Positions 1-5,299 of a stretch of DNA of 41,698 nt are shown here, piece after piece. Location: positions 1 through 41,698 of the forward strand of contig JBNAVK010000007.1 in NCBI GenBank assembly GCA_049700435.1, given 5' to 3'. The position numbers and the translations under genes were made by a program. The first letter of the stretch is position 1; every line of letters begins with the position of its first letter. This stretch comes from JAVZLH01 sp049700435. GTDB taxonomy: Archaea; Thermoproteota; Bathyarchaeia; Bathyarchaeales; Bathycorpusculaceae. The notes beneath the pieces were generated by a model. It searched no databases and was not told the DNA's origin. It saw nothing but the letters and a program-made list of their open reading frames with translations.

Positions 1-2
1 CC

Positions 3-116
3 CCTATAAGAATTTTCGGAAAACAGCTTGACAGTTCAGTGGAAAACTGCAGAAGGATATGGCCTGGTCTAACTCAAGGATTTTTTGTATGCAAACTTAA
101 AAAGGAGCGTGATTAG
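3..116 (+). CDS. C-terminal end of an RNA m5C methyltransferase (NOL1/NOP2/Sun family), partial
   Basis: An open frame enters from the left edge and stops at 114-116, giving the last 37 residues of a protein. They end in TQGFFVCKLKKERD. The GFF-V-x-K-L-K ending closes the catalytic domain of NOL1/NOP2/Sun RNA cytosine-C5 methyltransferases, whose usual form is G-F-F-hydrophobic-A-K-L-R-K. The SAM-binding and catalytic-cysteine motifs lie outside the window, so the assignment rests on this short tail and on the next gene, which encodes a PUA-like domain of the kind attached to these enzymes. The last 32 bases overlap that gene in another frame. Which RNA is modified cannot be told. Confidence 0.55.
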   Translation, partial: PIRIFGKQLDSSVENCRRIWPGLTQGFFVCKLKKERD

Positions 117-591
117 GATAATAAGGCCGATAACGGATTTCGTAAGTCGATTTAATGCAGAGTTAAGCCTTGACGAAAATTTGGTGATTAAAAAGGAAAG
201 TAGATATTTCCTTTTGGATAGTAAGCTGAAAAATTTTGTTGGTACAGGTTTCTTTTACGCTGGGATTTATCTTGGGAAAATAAAGAACAGAAAGTTTTTT
301 CCCAGCGTCAACTTGTTGAAGATGATTGTGGAAAAAGCCGAAAACAAAGTAACAGTTGATAGAAAAACTGAGTGGCTTTTCATATGTGGAAGGGACATTT
401 TCAAACAGGGAATAATAAAAGTTAGCGGTTCAAAGAGGAAAGGTGACTGCACATTAGTCTTGAACGTTTACGGCGAGTGTCTAGGATTTGGCGAAATTAC
501 ACGAAACCTTGATGAAGAAGGAGTCGGAGTTTATGTTAAAAACTTTTTTGACATAGGAGACTTTTTGAGGAGGGAAAAGCAAGAAAGCTAG
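85..591 (+). CDS. PUA-like RNA-binding protein (NIP7 / RsmF C-terminal type)
   Basis: A 168-residue protein with no membrane segment. The middle (about 50-80) reads G-x-G-F-F-Y-A-G-I-x-L-G-K-I and is followed by FFPS. A later segment reads WLFICGRDIF, and near residue 125 is LVLNVYGECLGFGEI. This series matches PUA-like domains of NIP7 and of the C-terminal part of RsmF-type m5C methyltransferases, which bind RNA and position the target. I infer that it is the RNA-binding partner of the methyltransferase it overlaps. The start is TTG at 85, about four bases after AAGGA (76-80); an in-frame stop at 70-72 rules out a longer form, and GTG at 109 is the alternative. Its 3' end overlaps convergent hisS by four bases. 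NIP7 type versus RsmF type is unresolved. Confidence 0.65.
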   Translation: MYANLKRSVIRIIRPITDFVSRFNAELSLDENLVIKKESRYFLLDSKLKNFVGTGFFYAGIYLGKIKNRKFFPSVNLLKMIVEKAENKVTVDRKTEWLFICGRDIFKQGIIKVSGSKRKGDCTLVLNVYGECLGFGEITRNLDEEGVGVYVKNFFDIGDFLRREKQES

Positions 592-1883
592 CCACCCTGA
601 TTTCTTAATTCACTCACTAATTTTTCGATTTTCACGGTTTTTTGCTCTCTTCTTCTTAGGTTGCGAAGGACAACAGCATCTTCCTTTAGCTCTTTTTCAC
701 CAACTATTATTGCATACTCCATTTTTCTTCTGTCCGCGTCTTCCAAAGCTTTTGTCACTTTTCGTCCCATAACATCAACCTCCACCGGAATGTCAGCAGC
801 CCTCAGCATCTGCGAAATCTTCAAGGCTTCGCCTCTCAACCGTTCTTCTACAGGTATCACTACAACCACTCCTTCTTCTCTGTTGATAGTAACCTTCTGC
901 ATTTGCATAGCCAACATTATCCTATCTATTCCGTGGGCGACACCTACAGCAGGTGTTGGTTCTCCTCCAAAAAGTTCAATGAGTTGGTCGTATCTTCCGC
1001 CTCCGCCTAGGGCTATGTCAAACTCTGGAACATACACTTCAAAAATTATTCCTGTGTAGTATTCAAGTCCCCTTGCAAATCCAGCGTCAACAATAATGTC
1101 CATTTTGCACTCGCTTTCTCGGATTAGCCTCAGAATCTCGTGGAAGTTTTCTACGGCTTCAACAGCTTTTTCATACTTGCCTACGAGTTTTCTCAATTTT
1201 TCTATTATGGCGAAAACGTCTCTGCCTTTTAGTTTCATCAGTTCTTGGATGATGTTGAAACAGTTCTTTGATGCGCCAGTTTCTTCAACAGCCTTTAACG
1301 CTTCTTCATATTGTTTCTTGTCCATTAATTGCATGACTGTGTTTTGCGTCTTCTCTTCTATGCCCTCTTGGTTGAATATTCCCCTTAAAACTCCGATGTG
1401 TCCTATTTTGAAGACATAATCTTTCAGTCCAACAGACTCCATTAAGCTGTTGGTTAACATTAAAATTTCAACGTCAGCCTCCGGTCGGTTGGAGCCCATT
1501 AGCTCATAGTTTGATTGCCAAAACTCCCTGTATCGACCTTTCTGTGGTTCATCGTAGCGGTAGACGCTCCCAAACGAAAAAATTCTAAGCGGTCTGGGTT
1601 CTGTTCTCAGCGTTGTTGCCACGAGCCTTGCAACGGACGCTGTAAACTCGGGGCGCAATGCAATGTCTCTTCCGCCTAGGTCTTTGAACACAAACATTCG
1701 CGACCGCACTTCCTCGCCTATTTTCGCCGCCAAAAGCTCATATGATTCAACGACAGGCGTTATAACCTCTTTATAGCCGTAAATTTTAGCTATTTTTCTC
1801 GTTTTTCCCTCGATGAACCTCATTAGACTTGTTTCTTCTGCTAGGAAATCTCGCATTCCCCGAACTGGCTTAAAGGCTTTCAT
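588..1883 (-). CDS. hisS: Histidyl-tRNA synthetase
   Basis: A class II synthetase that charges tRNA-His. The protein (431 aa from the preferred start) opens with the typical K-P-V-R-G-M-R-D-F. Class II motif 2 is YRYDEPQKGRYREFWQ, the histidine-binding motif is RGLEYYTG, and motif 3 lies around LGGGGRYDQL and the later GVAHGIDR. The C-terminal 90 residues form the anticodon-binding domain (VVVIPVEE onward). An in-frame ATG lies 105 bases upstream, but that longer form would overlap the preceding gene, and its extra residues are unlike the family; ATG at 1883 sits 11 bases after that gene's stop. It is the last of three closely spaced minus-strand genes (mtnA, endonuclease paralogue, hisS). 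Length and motifs are ordinary. Confidence 0.95.
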   Translation of the reverse strand: MKAFKPVRGMRDFLAEETSLMRFIEGKTRKIAKIYGYKEVITPVVESYELLAAKIGEEVRSRMFVFKDLGGRDIALRPEFTASVARLVATTLRTEPRPLRIFSFGSVYRYDEPQKGRYREFWQSNYELMGSNRPEADVEILMLTNSLMESVGLKDYVFKIGHIGVLRGIFNQEGIEEKTQNTVMQLMDKKQYEEALKAVEETGASKNCFNIIQELMKLKGRDVFAIIEKLRKLVGKYEKAVEAVENFHEILRLIRESECKMDIIVDAGFARGLEYYTGIIFEVYVPEFDIALGGGGRYDQLIELFGGEPTPAVGVAHGIDRIMLAMQMQKVTINREEGVVVVIPVEERLRGEALKISQMLRAADIPVEVDVMGRKVTKALEDADRRKMEYAIIVGEKELKEDAVVLRNLRRREQKTVKIEKLVSELRNQGG

Positions 1884-1894
1884 TTTTCCCCACA

Positions 1895-2452
1895 TTACTT
1901 TAACGTTAACTGCGAAACTGAATAGTAAACAGTTTCCCCTCTTCGGTTCATAACGGCTAAAATGAGCTCTTTTTTCAGGCTTTGACAATTCTTGAGAGTG
2001 TTTGTCAAGTCTTCTAATGAAATCGGCTTTCCTTCTTGAACACTCAGAATTAGGTATTTGGCTGCGTCCTTGCAGTATTCGCCTCTGTCATAAACTCTGA
2101 AGTCCACGCCTAAGCCAAAGCCTTCCCTGACAACGTATCCGCGATTTCTTAGGTCGCGATAAGTTAAGTATTTAGCCCAAGCATTTTCATCCATGCTTTC
2201 ATAGCGTTGCAGAAGTTTTCGGAAATCCACCTTCTCTCCTCTCTCATCTTCAACTTCTAATATTCCCTTGTCCATGAGATAAAGAGCCTCATAAAACATG
2301 AGTGATAGTTCATTGTTTTCTTTTACGCCATAACCTCTAGAAGAAAGTTCCTCCGTGTCCCCTTTTTCAGAAATCTTAACACCTTTATCCGTAACCAATC
2401 CTTTAATTTTCACTTCCGGTCTAGCTTGTTCTTTGTTTTTATCCTTATTCAT
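1895..2452 (-). CDS. endA: tRNA-splicing endonuclease EndA paralogue lacking the catalytic His
   Basis: A 185-residue one-unit EndA-family protein: a charged tail, an N-terminal domain with LSLMFYEALYLMDKG, and the nuclease domain starting at AKYLTYRDLRNRGYVV (about 93-108). Of the catalytic triad of archaeal EndA, the tyrosine is present (Y121 in DFRVYDRG) and the lysine is present (K161 in SLKKELILAV). The histidine position, normally in a (G/E)-H-S-x-Y-L context, reads D-A-A-K-Y-L, so it is Ala130. Loss of catalytic residues in one paralogue is a feature of the structural subunit of heterotetrameric (alpha-beta)2 endonucleases in Crenarchaeota and Nanoarchaeota. I infer that this is such a subunit, with the catalytic one encoded elsewhere. 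It lies between mtnA (33-base gap) and hisS (11-base gap), probably co-transcribed. Confidence 0.85.
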   Translation of the reverse strand: MNKDKNKEQARPEVKIKGLVTDKGVKISEKGDTEELSSRGYGVKENNELSLMFYEALYLMDKGILEVEDERGEKVDFRKLLQRYESMDENAWAKYLTYRDLRNRGYVVREGFGLGVDFRVYDRGEYCKDAAKYLILSVQEGKPISLEDLTNTLKNCQSLKKELILAVMNRRGETVYYSVSQLTLK

Positions 2453-2485
2453 GCAACGCCTCCATCCGCATAAACTTCCTTATAT

Positions 2486-3508
2486 TCAATTGGTTCTAAA
2501 CTTGCCAAAGTCCTCCTTATATAAGATTCCACTTTCACAGATGATAGCCGTCACATATTCCAGAGGAGTTATGTCAAAGGCGGGATTAAGAACGTCTATG
2601 CCTTCAACGGCAATCCGCTCTGAACCCACATATGTAACTTCCTCGGGGCTTCTTTCCTCAATGACAACATCTGCGGATGTGCGCGTTAAGTCAAAGGTGG
2701 ATTTTGGGGCTGCGACGTAAAACGGTATGTTATGTTCTTTAGCTAAAACTGCAATGGTGAATGTTCCAATTTTGTTGATGACGGCGTCCTTAACTATTCT
2801 GTCAGCGCCAACCACTACTTTGTTAACCAGTTGTTTGTGCATCACGTAGCCAACCATGCTGTCAGTAATCAAGGTTACTGGAATGCCATCCCTCTTAAGC
2901 TCGTATGTTGTGAGTCTGGCTCCCTGCAGTTTTGGACGGGTTTCGGTGGCTATAACCCTTATGCGTTTTCCATTTTCCCAAGCGGCTCTTATCACGCCTA
3001 AGGCTGTGCCGTAACCCACAGTTGCCAAGGCTCCAGCATTACAATGTGTTAAGATAATGTCACCGTGTGCTATGAGACTGGCGCCATGCTTACCAATAGA
3101 GCGATTCGCCTCAACATCTTCATCAGCTATTTTTTGCGCCTCCTTGACAACAAAAGCCGCCAAATTCTCAGCGTTTCCATTAAAAGTTTTTGCCTTTTCA
3201 AGAATTCTGTCTATAGCCCAAAAGAGGTTAAAAGCCGTTGGACGCGTCCCCTTAAGAGTTTCCGCCGCTTTTTCCATCTCCTTAACTAATTTCTCCGTTG
3301 TTTTTGCTTTTGAATTGTAAGCGGCCAAAGCCAATGCAAAGGCTGCGGCGGCTCCCAGCAAAGGGGCACCTCTTATTTTCATGGTTTTTATGGCTTCAGC
3401 CACTTCTTCGCAAGTTTTCAGCTCCAAGAATACGGTTTCGTGTGGAAGCCGTGTCTGGTCTATTGTTACAACTTTTCCGTTTCGCCACTCTATTGTCCGC
3501 GTTTGCAT
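2486..3508 (-). CDS. mtnA: S-methyl-5-thioribose-1-phosphate isomerase
   Basis: A 340-residue aldose-ketose isomerase of the MtnA/eIF2B-like family, converting methylthioribose-1-P to methylthioribulose-1-P in methionine salvage. Visible hallmarks are RGAPLLGAAAAFALA (about 46-60), the catalytic-cysteine loop LTHCNAGALATVGYG, ETRPKLQGARLTTYEL, the catalytic-aspartate segment VVGADRIVKD, and the C-terminal IEERSPEEV and NPAFDITP. The N-terminal TRTIEWRNGKV is characteristic of true MtnA rather than eIF2B subunits or ribose-1,5-bisphosphate isomerase. No other methionine-salvage gene is nearby; in archaea the enzyme can also serve 5'-deoxyadenosine recycling. It is the first gene of the minus-strand group with the EndA paralogue and hisS, and its ATG lies about 40 bases from the TATA element at 3545-3555. 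Confidence 0.93.
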   Translation of the reverse strand: MQTRTIEWRNGKVVTIDQTRLPHETVFLELKTCEEVAEAIKTMKIRGAPLLGAAAAFALALAAYNSKAKTTEKLVKEMEKAAETLKGTRPTAFNLFWAIDRILEKAKTFNGNAENLAAFVVKEAQKIADEDVEANRSIGKHGASLIAHGDIILTHCNAGALATVGYGTALGVIRAAWENGKRIRVIATETRPKLQGARLTTYELKRDGIPVTLITDSMVGYVMHKQLVNKVVVGADRIVKDAVINKIGTFTIAVLAKEHNIPFYVAAPKSTFDLTRTSADVVIEERSPEEVTYVGSERIAVEGIDVLNPAFDITPLEYVTAIICESGILYKEDFGKFRTN

Positions 3509-3544
3509 TACGCCTAACCAGTAAACCGTTTATGCATCGAGCAG

Positions 3545-3555
3545 TATAAAATTTT
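3545..3555. promoter_or_regulatory. Shared symmetrical TATA element between divergent mtnA and the HhH glycosylase gene
   Basis: TATAAAATTTT sits in the 65-base gap between two divergent genes. On the plus strand its centre is about 24 bases before ATG 3574, the usual archaeal TATA-to-start distance for a leaderless mRNA. On the minus strand the same bases read AAAATTTTATA, about 40 bases before the mtnA start, giving a leader of roughly 17 bases. No other TATA-like element is visible in the gap. Confidence 0.5.
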
Positions 3556-3573
3556 GTTAAGCAAGTGAAAAAC

Positions 3574-4278
3574 ATGAAACGTGAAACTCTAATAAACCTC
3601 ATTGAAAAATTTGGACGCCGATATCCAGAAGTTTTAGGAATAGACCTCTCAGAAGGAAAAGATGAGGAAATTTTCAAGTGGTTTTTGGCATCCGTGCTTT
3701 TCGGAGCACCAATAACAGAAACTTCAGTCATTAAAACCTACAACTGCTTCAAAAAGTATAACGTCTTAAGCCCAAAGCGGATAATCGAAACCGGGTGGGA
3801 CGGGCTTGTCAGGATTTTAGATGAAGGCAGCTACACGCGTTATGACTTTAAAACTGCTGACAAACTCTTAGAAGTCATGCAAAATCTAATTAAAAGGTAT
3901 GATGGAAGCCTTTGCCGCATCCATAAAGAAGCGTTAGACTCGCGCGATTTAGAAAGGAGACTCGAGGATTTGGGAAAAGGCATAGGCAACGTAACAATAA
4001 GCATTTTTCTAAGAGAAATGCGTGGCGCTTGGGATAAGGCAGACCCGACTCCAACAAAAATTGTGGTTCTCGCCGCTAAAAACCTTGGAATAGTAAAGGA
4101 AACGGGCGAAGATGCTTTGGCGCAATTAAAACGCTTCTGGTTAAAAAACAAAATTGAAGGAAAGTCTTTTGCGAATTTTGAAACAGCTCTTCTTAGACTT
4201 GGAAAAGACTTCTGCAGAAAAAGAAAATGCGCTGTTTGTCCTATTAAGGCTGAGTGCCTGATTCGTGGGGCGCCTTAA
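3574..4278 (+). CDS. HhH-GPD family DNA glycosylase-like protein with a C-terminal 4-Cys cluster
   Basis: A 234-residue helix-hairpin-helix protein of the endonuclease III/MutY superfamily, expected to act on damaged or mismatched bases. The HhH segment is LGKGIGNVTISIFLRE (about 133-148), followed by ADPTP, whose aspartate matches the catalytic Asp. The lysine of bifunctional EndoIII (in G-V-G-x-K-T-A) is replaced by Val, so a monofunctional glycosylase is more likely. The C-terminus has four cysteines spaced C-x4-C-x2-C-x5-C, close to but two residues shorter than the EndoIII C-x6-C-x2-C-x5-C [4Fe-4S] loop. ATG 3574 is preferred over GTG 3565 because a TATA box lies 24 bases before it. The 3' end overlaps the convergent gfcR-like gene by 35 bases. 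Substrate unknown. Confidence 0.75.
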   Translation: MKRETLINLIEKFGRRYPEVLGIDLSEGKDEEIFKWFLASVLFGAPITETSVIKTYNCFKKYNVLSPKRIIETGWDGLVRILDEGSYTRYDFKTADKLLEVMQNLIKRYDGSLCRIHKEALDSRDLERRLEDLGKGIGNVTISIFLREMRGAWDKADPTPTKIVVLAAKNLGIVKETGEDALAQLKRFWLKNKIEGKSFANFETALLRLGKDFCRKRKCAVCPIKAECLIRGAP

Positions 4279-5002
4279 TGTAGGTGATAACCTCGATTGG
4301 GCATTCTCCAGCAATTTTCAACTTCTTCTTCCACTCGTCTCCAACAGCTATGAGTGAGAATATCCCGGAGATTTCAGCCTTCGCTTTTCTAACCAAATTA
4401 ACCATAGCGGCTTGTGTCTCCCCAGTTTTAATCATGTCGTCAACTATTAGCACGCTGTCCCTTCTTTTGATGGCATCTTTCGGCACATAAAGCGTCACAG
4501 TCACTCCTGAATCCCTTCCCAAAACATAAGTCTCCTCTAAGAAAGCCTTAACACCCACCTCTTTACTTTTTTTGGCAATTACAAGGTTTACTCCAAGGGC
4601 GTTAGCAACCATGGTTGCCAACGGAATTCCGTCAACAGCCGCTGACAAAACCTTTGTTACGCGTTTCCCAGCGAAGTTCGCCAAGGCGTGGTTAGCTGCT
4701 TGCTGAAGAACGTTAAAATCGCCGATAATCTCAGTATTATCAAAATACCCTTCCTCATCAAACTTTATTCTACTGCGAAGCTCCGCTTCCAAACCAACAA
4801 TTTTCGACAAAACCTTCCAGAGTTGTTTCGCCCTAGAAGTGTTTGGCAAAACATGTCCCTTGGCATATCTGCTTAAAACCGTGACTGGCAAACCAGTTTT
4901 AGATGCCAACTCGCGATATGTAATGTTCCTCTTATACTTCGCAGTTCTAAGAAGTTCAATCGTCATCAACCGAAGTTTTAAGTCCTCCGCATGTGTGCTC
5001 AT
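4244..5002 (-). CDS. gfcR: GfcR-like transcriptional regulator: HTH plus phosphoribosyltransferase-like domain
   Basis: A 252-residue two-domain protein. Residues about 10-60 form a Cro/XRE-like helix-turn-helix (ITYRELASKTGLPVTVLSRYAKG). Residues about 85-245 resemble orotate phosphoribosyltransferase and contain the PRPP-binding motif VLIVDDMIKTGET (184-196). This architecture is the archaeal GfcR family, first described as a sugar-catabolism activator in haloarchaea; the PRT domain is thought to sense a phosphorylated ligand rather than catalyse. The HTH argues against a plain pyrE. What it controls here is unknown: the neighbours are a DNA-repair gene and a tRNA. TTATAGG about 24 bases before the ATG suggests a leaderless transcript. 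Confidence 0.85.
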   Translation of the reverse strand: MSTHAEDLKLRLMTIELLRTAKYKRNITYRELASKTGLPVTVLSRYAKGHVLPNTSRAKQLWKVLSKIVGLEAELRSRIKFDEEGYFDNTEIIGDFNVLQQAANHALANFAGKRVTKVLSAAVDGIPLATMVANALGVNLVIAKKSKEVGVKAFLEETYVLGRDSGVTVTLYVPKDAIKRRDSVLIVDDMIKTGETQAAMVNLVRKAKAEISGIFSLIAVGDEWKKKLKIAGECPIEVITYIKAPHESGTQP

Positions 5003-5111
5003 AACAATCCCTTATACACCTATAAGTCAAACATTAAAGCATTTTCATTTATTATTGCAACGCAGATTTAAAATTTCTCCTCCAAAAAGAACATTACATA
5101 GCCTTCAGAAG

Positions 5112-5207
5112 TGGCGGGTCCGCTGGGATTTGAACCCAGGATCTCCGGCTTAGAAGGCCGACGCGCTTTTTGGAAGCCTAAGCCGATCCAAGCTGCGCCA
5201 CGGACCC
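5112..5207 (-). tRNA. tRNA-Arg (anticodon TCT) with an apparent D-loop intron and encoded CCA
   Basis: Read on the minus strand, the cloverleaf is complete: acceptor GGGTCCG/CGGACCC, D-stem GCGC/GCGC, anticodon stem TCGGC/GCCGG around loop CTTCTAA (anticodon TCT), variable AGATC, T-arm CTGGG-TTCAAAT-CCCAG, discriminator G and a genomic CCA at 5112-5114. Between the D-stem arms there are 28 bases instead of about 9-11. Removing 18 bases leaves a conventional D-loop AGCTTGGATA. The extra bases form a bulge-helix-bulge-like fold and are annotated separately. There is no intron at the canonical 37/38 position. tRNA-Arg(TCT) reads AGA/AGG-type codons. The gene stands alone between the gfcR-like gene and leuS. 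Confidence 0.9.
5168..5185 (-). other. Candidate 17-18 nt intron in the D-loop of tRNA-Arg(TCT)
   Basis: On the tRNA strand the D-loop region can pair TTGGA (5187-5191) with TCCAA (5170-5174). This five-pair helix is flanked by a TCG bulge (5184-5186) on one side and AAA (5167-5169) next to the D-stem on the other. That is a relaxed bulge-helix-bulge, the substrate of archaeal splicing endonuclease. Cutting within the two three-base bulges and joining gives a normal D-loop between G19 and A21. The boundaries are uncertain by one or two bases because either T|CG or TC|G could be cut. Eight bases of the intron (CGGCTTAG) are also complementary to the 3' half of the anticodon arm, so the unspliced RNA could misfold. 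Confidence 0.7.
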
Positions 5208-5299
5208 TTCCTTAAGGATTTCATAGGGAGGTGCTGAATATAGTTTTATCTCTTTAGAACCGCGTATAGGTTGTGGAAATTTAAGGGTGAACTTCAGCT

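Noticed and set aside
81..116. A T6 run at 81-86 at the junction of the methyltransferase tail and the PUA-like gene, suggesting a frameshift or sequencing error in a fused gene.
   Set aside because: The methyltransferase frame ends in the normal family tail (GFF-V-x-K-L), so the overlap is better explained by two separate genes.
1884..1988. Longer N-terminus for histidyl-tRNA synthetase.
   Set aside because: It would overlap the endonuclease gene by 94 bases and adds residues unlike any family start; ATG 1883 begins right at the conserved domain.
2486..3508. Ribose-1,5-bisphosphate isomerase or eIF2B-like subunit.
   Set aside because: The N-terminal and Cys/Asp motifs are those of true MtnA.
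4244..5002. Reading the phosphoribosyltransferase-like protein as orotate phosphoribosyltransferase (pyrE).
   Set aside because: A clear helix-turn-helix precedes the domain and no pyrimidine genes are adjacent; the GfcR-type regulator fits better.
5168..5185. D-loop insert as a sequencing artefact or second anticodon arm.
   Set aside because: The insert forms a splice-type fold with exact 3-base bulges, and the rest of the tRNA is intact; the 8-base match to the anticodon arm lacks the geometry of a proper arm.
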